Positions 25,075 through 35,024 are shown, counted from the stretch's first letter. The stretch: DNA of 44,327 nucleotides from Deltaproteobacteria bacterium (GCA_016182655.1 JACPGB010000030.1:1-44327); one strand, 5' to 3'. Translations and numbers: made by a program. Notes: a model not told the origin generated them from the letters alone.

Positions 25075-27120
25075 CTATGCCCTCGCGGGCGTCTTCCTCT
25101 CCTTAAGTACTTGCTCGAGGATGCCGGTTATGTCGAGGACGAGTATGGTCCCTTTCTCGCCCATGTCGGTGGCCCCGGCTATGCCTGGGGCCTTGAGCAT
25201 CCTCGGCAAAGGCTTTATGACTACCTCGAGCTCCTCCACAAGGCCGTCTACCATGACGCAGAGCCTGTGCTCGGCGAGCCCCGCGACTATGCCGTAAGAT
25301 GATGTCTCTCTCCCGGAAGGCCTATCCTTGCCGAAAAAGCTCGACAGACGGACCGAAGGCACGCTCCTTTCGTTCACGGTTATATACTCCCGGTCCGAGT
25401 CCATCTCACCGGGGGGGAGTTCGACTATTTCGATCACGGAATTCAGCGGTACGGCGTACCTCCTGCCGAGGTCCTCGACTATGAGCGCCTGGATGATGGC
25501 GAGAGTTATGGGGATGGTAAGCAAAAAGCGAGTCCCCCTCCCCTTTACCGTCTCTATGTCGATGATGCCGGAGAGCTTCGTTATGTTCTCCTTGACGACG
25601 TCCATGCCCACACCCCTGCCCGAGGTCTCGCTCACGACGTCCCTCGTGGAGAACCCCGGGAGGAAGATGAGCTCGAGCGTTTCCTGCCTTGAGAGCCTCT
25701 GCGCGTACTCCCTTGTGACGAGCCCCTTTTCCACCGCCTTTTCCCTGACAAGCTCCGCGTCTATGCCCGCGCCGTCGTCCTTGACCTCGAGGACGACGTG
25801 GTTCCCTTTCTGGTACGCGCTCAAGGTGATGGTCCCGGCCCTCGGCTTTCCCATCGCCTCGCGGGCCGAGGGGGACTCGATTGCGTGGTCGAGGACGTTC
25901 CTTATGATGTGCATGAGCGGGTCGGCGAGCTCCTCGACGATCAATTTATCGAGCTCTGTCTCGTCCCCGTGGGTTATCATCCTTATTTCCTTGCCGGTCT
26001 CCCTGGAGAGCTTGCTTATGAAGGTCTCGAACCTGCCGAAGAGCTGGCCTATGGGGACCATCCTGACGTCGAGGACGCTGTCCCGGAGCTCGGAGAGCTT
26101 CCTCTCCAGGTATTTCTCGGACCTGGAGAGCTCGATAGAGTACGAAGAGAACTCCCGCTCGCCCTTAAGCCGCTGGCTTATGCCGGAGATCCCGGTCTTC
26201 AATATCCCGAGCTCGCTTATGATGTTCATGATGTTGTCGAGCTTGGCGATGTTGACGCGGACGGTGTTGGATACGCGCCGCAAGGTCTCGCGCGAAGCCT
26301 CGGCATGTCTTCCGTGCCCGTGCCCCTTTATTATCTCAAGGGCGGGCTCGGACCTGAATGCGGGTGTGGACACCTGCTTTGTGGACGGCTCCGCGAGGAC
26401 CCTTATCTCCGCCTCGGCAAGGGGCTTTACGAGATCGGCTATGAAGTCCCTGGACCTTGCCGTGCCGATGAGTATGTCGAAATAGAGCACTTCGTGGCTG
26501 GACTTGGTGGAGGGGAGCGTAGCTATGAGCTCGGATTCGGTCTTCAATATCTCCGTTATCGAGACATAGCCCTTGTCAAAACTCGTTATCGGGAATTTGA
26601 CGGTTATTATGAAGATGTTCCTGCCTTCGCGGAGACACTCCCTGAACCTGTGCTCCTCGTACTCGGTGAGGATGGAGAGGAGTTCCTTGTCTATCTGCTC
26701 TCTCGGCTTGGACTTCTTGACGTGACCTCTCGCGAGCCCCTGCTTTATGGACTCTATCTCGTCGGAGAAGTCCCCGAGCCCGCGCGCCGAGACTATCTTT
26801 ACGAGGAGCTCGTGCGCGGCCATGACGGAGTCGAGGGTGTCGTCGGTAAGGGCGATCCTGCCCATGCGCAAAAGGTCGAGGGTGTCCTCGAGCGAGTGGC
26901 TCAAGGAGCTCATGTCCTTGAACTCGAATACGCCGGACATGCCCTTTAGCGTGTGCGCGGAGCGGAAGATGCTGTTCAGGACAGCCGGGTCGATGATGCC
27001 CGCCTTGACGCCCTTGCCGAGCTTAAGGAGGCCCTTGCCCATCGAGTTGAGTATGTCCTCTGCCTCGGCGAGAAACTCCCTGAAACGCTCTCCCTTTATA
27101 TCGCTGTTGTTCACGGTCAA
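25075..27120 (-). CDS. cheA: CheA-type histidine kinase
   Basis: Core kinase of a chemosensory system. The 681 residues show an HPt domain with phospho-acceptor His56 (SAHTLKGMSG), a P2-like linker region (about 160-260) that would bind a response regulator, the dimerisation helices (SNTVRVNIAKLDNIMNIISE onwards), the ATPase domain with N box (HIIRNVLDHAIE), G1 (DDGAGID) and G2 (GRGVGMDVV), and a C-terminal CheW-like domain (about 540-675). It has one HPt and no receiver domain. The frame opens at a TTG; a GTG two codons later (27114) has better spacing from AGAGGT. No receptor, CheY, CheR or CheB gene is in the window. Confidence 0.93.
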   Translation of the reverse strand: MTVNNSDIKGERFREFLAEAEDILNSMGKGLLKLGKGVKAGIIDPAVLNSIFRSAHTLKGMSGVFEFKDMSSLSHSLEDTLDLLRMGRIALTDDTLDSVMAAHELLVKIVSARGLGDFSDEIESIKQGLARGHVKKSKPREQIDKELLSILTEYEEHRFRECLREGRNIFIITVKFPITSFDKGYVSITEILKTESELIATLPSTKSSHEVLYFDILIGTARSRDFIADLVKPLAEAEIRVLAEPSTKQVSTPAFRSEPALEIIKGHGHGRHAEASRETLRRVSNTVRVNIAKLDNIMNIISELGILKTGISGISQRLKGEREFSSYSIELSRSEKYLERKLSELRDSVLDVRMVPIGQLFGRFETFISKLSRETGKEIRMITHGDETELDKLIVEELADPLMHIIRNVLDHAIESPSAREAMGKPRAGTITLSAYQKGNHVVLEVKDDGAGIDAELVREKAVEKGLVTREYAQRLSRQETLELIFLPGFSTRDVVSETSGRGVGMDVVKENITKLSGIIDIETVKGRGTRFLLTIPITLAIIQALIVEDLGRRYAVPLNSVIEIVELPPGEMDSDREYITVNERSVPSVRLSSFFGKDRPSGRETSSYGIVAGLAEHRLCVMVDGLVEELEVVIKPLPRMLKAPGIAGATDMGEKGTILVLDITGILEQVLKERKTPARA

Positions 27121-27451
27121 AAGACCTCTGAATGAGTCATTGATGATGAGGATAAAGACGCAGAGCTCGGCCTATGGGGAAGTGCAGGCAAGGCGGAGGG
27201 GCCTGACGGTATTAAAAGGCATGGGATATGTCATGAGACAGGCACCTCCATCGGCGCTCTCTGCCCCGTCGAGGGGCAAGGGCTTAACGGCCGTCAATGG
27301 CCCTTTAAGTCCCTTAAAACAGGTACATTGTACCACAACTTACCTTTTTTAGCATACAAGTATGGATGTGTAAAGGGTTTTTGGGCAGGGACAGCCCTTA
27401 TCCCTCGAAAGAGGGATAAGGGCTGGGGCGGGTGCAATTGGGATTTTTTGC

Positions 27452-27476
27452 GGGTTCAGGGTTGTAACCGGAACTC
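27452..27476 (+). repeat. 25-nt palindromic repeat, copy B
   Basis: GGGTTCAGGGT faces ACCGGAACTC around a TGT loop, with two mismatches and one G-T pair. Flanks TTTGC before and CAT-TATTCGTAAC after match copies A and C. At stem pair 9 this copy and copy C have G-C where copy A has T-A. Confidence 0.75.
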
Positions 27477-27538
27477 ATTTATTCGTAACCCGATATGGGT
27501 TTGATAGGCAATTCCAATTTTCTGCTAAAAGCCTCTGC

Positions 27539-27704
27539 GCCCTGCCGGGCTTTTTTCGGCATGGGGCTTCGCTCCCTCCGCCCTCTCCCGCCCACGCGCT
27601 CGCCTCCCCCGAGCGCTTCGCGTCTATCCTTCCTCCGGCTCGCGCGTCACTTCCTCCCTTAAGGTCGCTCACCCCATGCCTGGGGAGTTTTGAAAAACAA
27701 AGAA
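27539..27704 (+). repeat. GC-rich dispersed repeat, copy 2 (shorter form)
   Basis: Same blocks as 2562-2817 in the same order: GCCCTGCCGGGC with a T-tract, GGCATGGGGCTTCGCTCCC, GCTCGCCTCCCC, TCTATCCTTCCTCCGGCTCG, then CTTAAGGTCGCTCACCCC and CATGCCTGGGG. It lacks the roughly 90-bp insert of copy 1. Confidence 0.75.
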
Positions 27705-27879
27705 ATGAAAGAAATTCACCCTCCCCTCTATCCCCTCCCATCAAGGGAGGGGAAGTTAATAACGAGTCTTTTTGTCTTGTCTTTACAAACACACAGGCGC
27801 ATGGCGGAGAGCGCATAAGGGAGGCCGGGGTGAGCGAGCCGTGGCGCGAGGAGCGAAGCGACTTTAGGGGCGAGCGAAC

Positions 27880-27931
27880 GGTCCTGGCCGGACTGGCAAA
27901 TCCGCATCGGGCGGTTGTGCTTCATTTGGCC
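27880..27931 (-). repeat. Third dispersed repeat family, inverted copy
   Basis: On the minus strand: GGCCAAATGAAG, a CCCGATGC block, then GGATTTGCCAGTCCGGCCAG-GACC. The blocks align in order with 16949-17025; the core also matches 2687-2708. Confidence 0.65.
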
Positions 27932-28083
27932 CTAAGCAACCCGATTTGAAATTGGCCCCGCGCCGAGCGGGGGAGGAAGAAAGCGCTCGGAGCCATCGCC
28001 GAAAGCGCGCGGAGCGCGCAAAAAGGCCTCAGGCAAAAGATGTGGTGTAGCCCTGGGGAGTATTATTTGAATTCCGAATTAAT

Positions 28084-28108
28084 GGATTCAGGTTACAAAC
28101 CTGAACCC
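28084..28108 (-). repeat. 25-nt palindromic repeat, copy C (inverted)
   Basis: On the minus strand: GGGTTCAGGTT, TGT loop, AACCTGAATCC, with ten Watson-Crick pairs and one G-T pair, followed by ATTAATTCGGAA. It faces copy B at 27452, so the pair brackets about 660 bp as inverted repeats. Confidence 0.78.
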
Positions 28109-28201
28109 GCAAATGAAGCGCTCGGAGTCATGCGAATGAGCTCGCGGAGGCGCATAAGGGCCTTTGTAAAATTACCTTCCCCCCTGAACCCGCGATCAGC
28201 A

Positions 28202-28239
28202 AAAAAAAACGGGCGGGGCCGTAAGGCCCCGCCCGTTCA
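28202..28239 (-). terminator. Intrinsic terminator after ahcY
   Basis: Minus strand: GAACGGGCGGGGCC, a TTAC loop, GGCCCCGCCCGTT and a run of eight or nine T. It begins about 20 nt after the ahcY stop. A very strong stem. Confidence 0.9.
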
Positions 28240-28259
28240 GGCGTTCATCAAACAGAATG

Positions 28260-29534
<1,275 letters not shown>

Positions 29535-29566
29535 TTATAAATATATGTTCGGGTTCAGACACAGAA

Positions 29567-29607
29567 AAACCTATCGCCCCCCTGGCTTCGGGGGGGCGAT
29601 AGGTTTA
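29567..29607 (-). terminator. Intrinsic terminator after metK
   Basis: Minus strand: AACCTATCGCCCCCC, a short GAAGCCA loop, GGGGGGCGATAGGTT followed by TTT. A near-perfect stem of about 15 bp starting 17 nt after the metK stop. Confidence 0.85.
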
Positions 29608-29623
29608 TTTCGAGTTGCAAAGG

Positions 29624-30793
29624 TTAGACGGCAAGGCCCGCCGCTTTCCGAAGGGTATCGGCCTTGTCGGTCATCTCCCACTTGAAGGCGTCGCCGGTCC
29701 TGCCGAAGTGGCCGTAGGCGGCGGTGTTCCTGTAGATGGGGCGAAGGAGGTCGAGGTCCTTTATAAGCTCGGCCGGCTTCATGCGGAAGTTCGCCTTTAT
29801 GAGCGCCTCTATCTTCTCTACCGGTATCTTCTCGGTGCCGAAGGTGTCTACCATTACCGAGACCGGGTCGGCGACCCCTATGGCGTAGGCGAGCTGTAAC
29901 TCGCACTCCGCGGCAAGACCCGCGGCAACGACGTTCTTTGCTATGTATCTCGCGAGGTAGGAAGCGCTTCTATCGACCTTGGACGGGTCCTTGCCCGAGA
30001 ACGCGCCGCCGCCGTGCGAGCCGTGGCCGCCGTAGGTGTCGACGATTATCTTCCTGCCGGTAAGGCCGCAGTCGCCGTGCGGGCCGCCTACGACGAACTT
30101 GCCGGTCGGGTTGATGTGGTACTTGGTCTTGGGGGTAAGGAGGTCCGCCGGAACTACCTTCTTTATGACCTCTTCGATTATGCCCTCGCGGAGCGTCTTG
30201 TTGTCGACCTCGGGCGAGTGCTGGCTTGAAACGACTACGGTATCGACTGCGACGGGGCGGCCGTCGACGTACTTTACGGTCACCTGGCTCTTGCCGTCGG
30301 GCCTGATGAAGTCCAGTATCCCCTTCTTCCTCACCTCGGCGAGCCTCATCGTTATCTTATGGGCGAGGTCGATCGGCATGGGCATGAACTCGGCGGTGTG
30401 GTCGCAGGCGTACCCGAACATGAGCCCCTGGTCGCCGGCGCCCTGCTCCTTGTTGTCGCCGGTATCCACTCCCATGGCGATATCGGGCGACTGCCTGTCG
30501 AGCGTCACCATCACGGCGCAGGTCTTGTAATCAAAACCCATGGCGGCGTCGGTGTATCCGATGTCCCTTATCGTCTCCCTCACGACATCCGCGTAGTTCA
30601 CCTGGGCGTTGGTCGTTATCTCGCCGGCTATTATGGCTACACCCGTCGTAACAAGCGTTTCGCAAGCGACCCTGCTCTTCGGGTCCTGCTTGAGTATGGC
30701 GTCCAATATGGCGTCTGATACTTGATCAGCGACCTTATCCGGGTGGCCTTCGGTTACCGATTCCGATGTAAAAAGGTACTCCCTCATTCCCAT
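29624..30793 (-). CDS. metK: S-adenosylmethionine synthetase
   Basis: Makes S-adenosylmethionine from methionine and ATP. The 389 residues carry the N-terminal [20 protein letters not shown], the signature [12 protein letters not shown], the P-loop-like [19 protein letters not shown] and the C-terminal [23 protein letters not shown] lies next to the ATG. Together with ahcY it covers two steps of the activated-methyl cycle. The leader from its promoter is only about 45 nt, too short for a SAM riboswitch. Confidence 0.98.
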   Translation of the reverse strand: MGMREYLFTSESVTEGHPDKVADQVSDAILDAILKQDPKSRVACETLVTTGVAIIAGEITTNAQVNYADVVRETIRDIGYTDAAMGFDYKTCAVMVTLDRQSPDIAMGVDTGDNKEQGAGDQGLMFGYACDHTAEFMPMPIDLAHKITMRLAEVRKKGILDFIRPDGKSQVTVKYVDGRPVAVDTVVVSSQHSPEVDNKTLREGIIEEVIKKVVPADLLTPKTKYHINPTGKFVVGGPHGDCGLTGRKIIVDTYGGHGSHGGGAFSGKDPSKVDRSASYLARYIAKNVVAAGLAAECELQLAYAIGVADPVSVMVDTFGTEKIPVEKIEALIKANFRMKPAELIKDLDLLRPIYRNTAAYGHFGRTGDAFKWEMTDKADTLRKAAGLAV

Positions 30794-30842
30794 TTCCTCC
30801 TTTTTTCCGTCAATACGGACATTATCTTAATGTAAGGTGCTA

Positions 30843-30871
30843 ATTATTTAATGTTTGGGAAAAATTGTCAA
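30843..30871 (-). promoter_or_regulatory. Sigma-70 promoter for metK
   Basis: Minus strand: consensus -35 TTGACA (30866-30871), 17-nt spacer, -10 AATAAT (30843-30848). A small CCGT/ACGG hairpin lies just before the metK ribosome site. Confidence 0.6.
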
Positions 30872-30948
30872 CGGATTTCTTCTATTTACCCCTCGTGTCC
30901 CGCCCGTCCGCCATCAATTCCCGCCTTTACGGCATTTTCAACCGGGCG

Positions 30949-32721
30949 TCAGCTCCAGAACTCTTCCTTGTAAAGGCCGGGGAGCTTCTGGTTTATGTAG
31001 CCCTCGACCTCCTTGGCTGTGGCGAGCCCCGTTATGGCCTTGCAGATCTTTTTAGCCTCCGCGTAGCTTATGGAGCGGATGAGCCTCTTTACCTTCAATA
31101 TCGAGAACGCGTTCATCGAGAGGTTGTCGACTCCGAAGCCGAGGAGTATGAGCGCGTACTCGGGCTCTCCGGCCATCTCGCCGCAGACGCCGACCGAGAC
31201 CCCGGCCTTGTTCGCCGCCTCGGCGACCGTCTTTATGATGCGGAGCACCGCCGGATGGAACGGCTCGTAGAGGTACGCCACGTGCTCGTTCACCCTGTCT
31301 ATGGCGAGCGAGTACTGGAGGAGGTCGTTCGTGCCTATGGAGATGAAGTTCACCTCTTTTACGATGAGGTCGGCTATTATGGCGGCCGACGGTATCTCTA
31401 TCATCACGCCTGTCTCGACGTTCTCGTCGAAGTGCCTCCCCTCGGCCTTCAACTCCGTCTTCGCCTCTTCGAGCAGGCCCTTGGCCTGCCTTATCTCCTC
31501 TATCCCGGAGATCATCGGGAAGAGTATCCGTATCTTGCCGAAGGCGCTCGCCGCGAGCATGGCCCGGAGCTGTACCTTGAATATGTCCGTGTTCTTGAGG
31601 CAGAACCTGATCGCGCGGAGACCCATCGCCGGGTTTATCTCCTTCGGGCCGTCCATCTGCGAGAGGACCTTGTCCCCGCCGATGTCGAGCGTCCTTATGG
31701 TGACCGGGTGCGGAGCCATCTTCTTTATGACCTTCTTGTACGCCTTTATGTGCTCTTCCTCCGAGGGCAGGTCCTTCCTGTTGAGGTAGAGGAACTCGGT
31801 CCTGTAGAGCCCGATGCCGTCGGCGCCGTGCTCGACGAGGGAGTCTATCTCCTCGACTATCTCCATGTTGCCCATGATGCGGACTCTGCGCCCGTCGGTC
31901 GTCTCGGACGGCAGGTCCTTGTAGTGGAAGAGCGCCCTGCCGTAGCTCTCGTACCTCTCCTTGCGTTTCCTGTAGACGTCGATGACGGAGTCCGACGGGT
32001 TTATGATGACCGTGCCGGTCGTGCCGTCGACGATGATGGTATCATTCATCTCGGCTTTCCGCGTCGCGGTCTCAAGGCCGACTACGGCAGGTATTTCGAG
32101 CGAGCGGGCCATGATCGCCGTGTGGGAGGTCCTGCCTCCGGCGTCGGTCAGGAAGCCGAGCACCATGCCCTTCGTCATCTGGGCCGTGTCGGTGGGAGCG
32201 AGGTCGTGGGCGATAACGATGGAGGGAGACTTTATCTCGGATATGGACTCGTGTTTCCTGCCCATGAGGTTCAGGAGGACCCGGTTCACTATGTGCTCGA
32301 TGTCCATCGAGCGCTCTTTCAGGTACTCGTCGTCGATCCTGTCGAAGTAGTCCTTTACGCCCTTGAGGACGCTTTTGAGCGCCCACTCGGCGTTGACGCG
32401 CTCATCCTTTATGACCTTTATGGTGTCATTGATGAGCATGTTGTCTTTCAGTATCAGGGTGTGTGCGTCGATGATGCTGATGTGCTCCTTGCCCTTGCCG
32501 TCGTGCTCCATCTTGCGCTTGATGCGGAGCAGTTGGTCGCGGGATTCCTTGACCGCGTTCGTGAAGCGCCCTATCTCGCGCTCGGTCTCGGAGGAGTCCA
32601 GGTAGCAGAACTGCGCGGGCTCGATGGCGCCCCGCTCCATCAGGTACGCCTTTCCTATGACGATGCCCGAGGAGACGCCTATCCCCTTCATCAAGACTAC
32701 TTGTTTCTTCGCTTCCGTCAT
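30949..32721 (-). CDS. ptsI: PTS Enzyme I (PEP-protein phosphotransferase)
   Basis: Transfers phosphate from PEP to HPr. The 590 residues include the HPr-binding helical domain, the swivelling domain with active His200 (GGRTSHTAIMARSLEIPAVVG), and the PEP-binding barrel (DGIGLYRTEFLYLNR, NPAMGLRAIRFCL, SIGTNDLLQYSLAIDR, VGVCGEMAGEP with the conserved Cys). The start codon overlaps the HPr stop (TGATG), so the two are translationally coupled. It has no extra GAF domain, so it is the carbohydrate-type EI rather than PtsP. Last gene of the cluster. Confidence 0.97.
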   Translation of the reverse strand: MTEAKKQVVLMKGIGVSSGIVIGKAYLMERGAIEPAQFCYLDSSETEREIGRFTNAVKESRDQLLRIKRKMEHDGKGKEHISIIDAHTLILKDNMLINDTIKVIKDERVNAEWALKSVLKGVKDYFDRIDDEYLKERSMDIEHIVNRVLLNLMGRKHESISEIKSPSIVIAHDLAPTDTAQMTKGMVLGFLTDAGGRTSHTAIMARSLEIPAVVGLETATRKAEMNDTIIVDGTTGTVIINPSDSVIDVYRKRKERYESYGRALFHYKDLPSETTDGRRVRIMGNMEIVEEIDSLVEHGADGIGLYRTEFLYLNRKDLPSEEEHIKAYKKVIKKMAPHPVTIRTLDIGGDKVLSQMDGPKEINPAMGLRAIRFCLKNTDIFKVQLRAMLAASAFGKIRILFPMISGIEEIRQAKGLLEEAKTELKAEGRHFDENVETGVMIEIPSAAIIADLIVKEVNFISIGTNDLLQYSLAIDRVNEHVAYLYEPFHPAVLRIIKTVAEAANKAGVSVGVCGEMAGEPEYALILLGFGVDNLSMNAFSILKVKRLIRSISYAEAKKICKAITGLATAKEVEGYINQKLPGLYKEEFWS

Positions 32722-32996
32722 CAGTCCTCGCCGAATCCGTTGTCTATGAGCTCGCCGAGGGCGTTCATCGCCCCGAGGGCGTCCCCCCCGTTGACCTTCA
32801 ATGTTATCTCCGACCCCTGGGCCGCGGCCAGCATGAGGATGCCCATGATGGACTTGCCGTTGACCTCCTGGCCGTTCTTCGCGACGAAGATGTCGGAATC
32901 GAACTTGTTAGAGAGCTGCACGAAGAGCGAAGCCGCCCTCGCGTGAAGCCCGAGCTTATTCCTGATCCTGAATGTCTTTTCGATTGCGCCGTTCAT
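32721..32996 (-). CDS. ptsH: Phosphocarrier protein HPr
   Basis: Carries phosphate from EI to the EIIA proteins. The 91 residues contain the active His18 (LGLHARAAS) and a regulatory serine, Ser49, in GKSIMGIL, which is the site phosphorylated by HprK in other bacteria; hprK is encoded in the same cluster. The start at 32996 matches the family N-terminus and overlaps the EIID stop (ATGA). A longer frame reading back into EIID is not the real start. Confidence 0.96.
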   Translation of the reverse strand: MNGAIEKTFRIRNKLGLHARAASLFVQLSNKFDSDIFVAKNGQEVNGKSIMGILMLAAAQGSEITLKVNGGDALGAMNALGELIDNGFGED

Positions 32997-33769
32997 GTCT
33001 GGAATATTATCCCGTATAGTATTAGTGGTATGAGGACGATAGAGGCGAGCGCCTGTATCGTCGCCCCCTTCTTGAACGCATAACCCGATACGACCGTTGC
33101 CGCGATGCTTGCCGCGATTGCCAGGGCCGTCTTTGCCGCTCCATTGCCGGAAGGAGGCAGGACGCTCACGGCGGTAGCGGCGCACAAAACGCCAAGGAGC
33201 GCCGCCGAGAGATATTTAAGCCTTACCGCCCACCTGGGCAGGTCCAGCGACTTGATAAACGCGACGACCCCGTCGCCGAGAACAAGCCCCTTCTTCAACC
33301 CGTACCACCTCATGAGGAGGTGGAAGACGTTGTAGAGGGCGAGAAAGACAAGCGGCCCCCACATCCCCCAGAGGACGACGGCAAGCACGCCGGCGATAGA
33401 CGCAAGAGGCCTGACCGCGCCCCAGAAAAACGCGTCTCCTATCGCGCCGTAAGGCCCCATGACGAGCGACTTGAATTTCGAGGACGCTTCTTTCGGCCCG
33501 TCTCCCCGAAGCGCCTTCTCCTCCATGTTTATCGCCGCTCCCAAGACCGGAGAGGCCATGTACGGGTGCGCGTTATAGAACGCGAGGTGGCGTTTGAGCG
33601 CGCCCTTTTTAAGCCGCTCGTCCGCTCCGTATATCTCTTTAATAGCCGGGGCTATGGCTGAAGCGAACCCGAGCCCCTGCATCTTTTCGAACGACCATGA
33701 CGACTGTATGAAGAACGACCCGAAAAATACCTTTATGAACGACTTTCCCGAGATCATAGCGCCAACCAT
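32993..33769 (-). CDS. PTS mannose-family EIID component
   Basis: Membrane subunit that works with EIIC to move and phosphorylate the sugar. The 258 residues carry the EIID N-terminal pattern (FFIQSSWSFEKMQGLGFASA, PAIKEIYG, the FYNAHPYMASPVLGAAINME motif) and four or five C-terminal membrane helices. It overlaps the EIIC end by 16 nt and HPr by 4 nt, so the proteins are made in step. The substrate cannot be read from sequence. Confidence 0.92.
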   Translation of the reverse strand: MVGAMISGKSFIKVFFGSFFIQSSWSFEKMQGLGFASAIAPAIKEIYGADERLKKGALKRHLAFYNAHPYMASPVLGAAINMEEKALRGDGPKEASSKFKSLVMGPYGAIGDAFFWGAVRPLASIAGVLAVVLWGMWGPLVFLALYNVFHLLMRWYGLKKGLVLGDGVVAFIKSLDLPRWAVRLKYLSAALLGVLCAATAVSVLPPSGNGAAKTALAIAASIAATVVSGYAFKKGATIQALASIVLIPLILYGIIFQT

Positions 33770-34470
33770 GTGAGCAGTGCGCCGGCGGCCGCCGCGGAGA
33801 CGCCGAATACATAGGCCGACTTGTCGGTCGTAACCGACCAGGCCGCGGCCCCCGCGCCCGCGAGAAGGAGACCGGCGAAGGCCGCCGTAAAGGGCCTTAA
33901 CGCGAACCTCGTAAAGAAGTAGCTCGCGCCGAGCATGAGCGGCACGGCGGTTAAAAGTAGCGCGACCGTATTGGTCACGAGAAAGAACGCCGCGCCCTTG
34001 AGGTTATTGCGGATTAGCGCCGCCCCTCCGCCTTCGACCGATACCGCCGCCGTCTCAAAGAGCCTCGCGTTCATCTTCCTCGTTATTATATCGGCCTTCT
34101 GAAAGACCCTGGACGCCGGAAACGCCATGAGTATCGCGAGCGGCAGGACCGTCATCTCGGAACGAAGTCCCGCGTAGCCGTCGGAGGCGCCCATGGCTTC
34201 GAGGGCCGCAACGACCATGCCCGTAACGAGGGCCGCAAGCGACGTCTCGTGGACCGGCACGTACCTTCCCACCGGGAGGTCGCCGATAAGCAGGAGCTCA
34301 AGCGCCGCTCCGGCCACGAGCCCCCACTCAGGGTGCCCGAGGAGCCAGCCTATAACCGGGGCCGTCACTATGGGCCTCGAGACCATCACCTGAAATGCCG
34401 CGGTCCTGTCGAGCGAGAGGACCCCGCCGGCGACCGAAACGAGTATCGCGCCGTTAAGCGCCGCGCTCAC
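33754..34470 (-). CDS. PTS mannose-family EIIC component
   Basis: Sugar-conducting membrane subunit. I place the start at the GTG at 34470, which overlaps the EIIB stop as GTGA, giving 238 residues with about seven helices: ILVSVAGGVLSLDRTAAFQ, MVSRPIVTAPVIGWLLGHPE and LELLLIGDLPVGRYVPVHE with the conserved Asp/Glu loop. A longer open frame to 35007 reads through eiiB out of frame and lacks family similarity. The C-terminal third is rich in Ala, Gly and Leu. Confidence 0.88.
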   Translation of the reverse strand: MSAALNGAILVSVAGGVLSLDRTAAFQVMVSRPIVTAPVIGWLLGHPEWGLVAGAALELLLIGDLPVGRYVPVHETSLAALVTGMVVAALEAMGASDGYAGLRSEMTVLPLAILMAFPASRVFQKADIITRKMNARLFETAAVSVEGGGAALIRNNLKGAAFFLVTNTVALLLTAVPLMLGASYFFTRFALRPFTAAFAGLLLAGAGAAAWSVTTDKSAYVFGVSAAAAGALLTWLAL

Positions 34471-34940
34471 GGGCTTTTCCTCGCCCCGTGGCGGGCCGGT
34501 GAGCTCGCGGGCACGTCCCTTATGTCCATCTTCACCCCGAGCGACTCGAAACGCCTTATTATCTCCTCGTCCTCGCGGTTTATTATTATCGAAGGCGTGA
34601 CCTCGCGTCCGTCCTCCTCGTGATGGATGTTCCCGAGGTTCAGGGTCTCGAACCTGAACCCCTCTTCGTAGACCGCCATCGCGTCTTTCAGGTCCCCGAC
34701 TATGAGTATCACCCTCACCCCGCACTCGTCCGAGTTGACGTGCGCCACCGCGTCCTTTATCGATTTGACGCAGACAGAGAGCCCCTTGTGGCCGCAGGAC
34801 GAGATGATCTCGGTGACAAGGCTGTCCCGCGCCGCCTCGTCGGAGGCGATGACGAGGGCGTCGGCCTTTATATGAGGCACCCACGAGCAGATGATCTGCC
34901 CGTGAAGGAGCCTGTCGTCGACCCTGACCATTATCACCAT
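34467..34940 (-). CDS. PTS mannose-family EIIB component
   Basis: Cytoplasmic phosphocarrier between EIIA and the sugar. The 157 residues include the phospho-histidine motif VDDRLLHGQI with His13, preceded by the usual MVRVD strand, then the SWVPHIKADALVIASDEAA and FETLNLGNIHH motifs. Its stop overlaps the EIIC start. It is separated from EIIA by 84 nt containing a small hairpin. Confidence 0.93.
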   Translation of the reverse strand: MVIMVRVDDRLLHGQIICSWVPHIKADALVIASDEAARDSLVTEIISSCGHKGLSVCVKSIKDAVAHVNSDECGVRVILIVGDLKDAMAVYEEGFRFETLNLGNIHHEEDGREVTPSIIINREDEEIIRRFESLGVKMDIRDVPASSPARHGARKSP

Positions 34941-34965
34941 GAGACCTGGACCTCTCGCGCCTTGA

Positions 34966-34988
34966 GCGTCCCGTGGAGCCAGGGACGC
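34966..34988 (-). promoter_or_regulatory. Small hairpin between EIIA and EIIB genes
   Basis: GCGTCCC (34966-34972) and GGGACGC (34982-34988) form a perfect 7-bp stem with a 9-nt loop, 25 nt before the EIIB start. No T-run follows, so it is not a standard terminator; it could set an mRNA processing or stability boundary. Confidence 0.4.
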
Positions 34989-35024
34989 CGTAACTCCATT
35001 TTATCAAAAAAAGAACTCAGGATG

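Larger units (their letters stand above)
27121..28259. other. 1.1-kb gene-free interval rich in repeats
   Basis: No supported coding region lies between cheA and ahcY. From left to right: the cheA leader with a TACAAT hexamer near 27330 on the minus strand; a GAGGGATAAGG-type inverted pair near 27400; a 25-nt palindrome (27452-27476); the GC-rich repeat (27539-27704); a CCCTCCC/GGGAGGG hairpin near 27735; a third-family repeat (27880-27931); GC-rich simple palindromes; an inverted 25-nt palindrome (28084-28108); and the ahcY terminator. Open frames here are short, lack ribosome sites and change frame between repeat copies. Confidence 0.7.

Noticed and set aside
2254-28259. CRISPR array among the repeats
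   Set aside because: Repeat copies are few, far apart and in both orientations, without regular spacers or cas genes.
30794-30842. SAM-sensing riboswitch before metK
   Set aside because: The leader between the promoter and the ATG is about 45 nt, too short for a known SAM aptamer, and has only a 4-bp hairpin.
32997-33185. HPr starting at 33185
   Set aside because: The extra residues are out-of-frame EIID sequence; the ATG at 32996 gives a normal-sized HPr.
34471-35007. Long N-terminal extension of EIIC
   Set aside because: It lies over EIIB in another frame, is Arg/Gly-rich and lacks family similarity; the GTG at 34470 overlapping the EIIB stop is the natural start.
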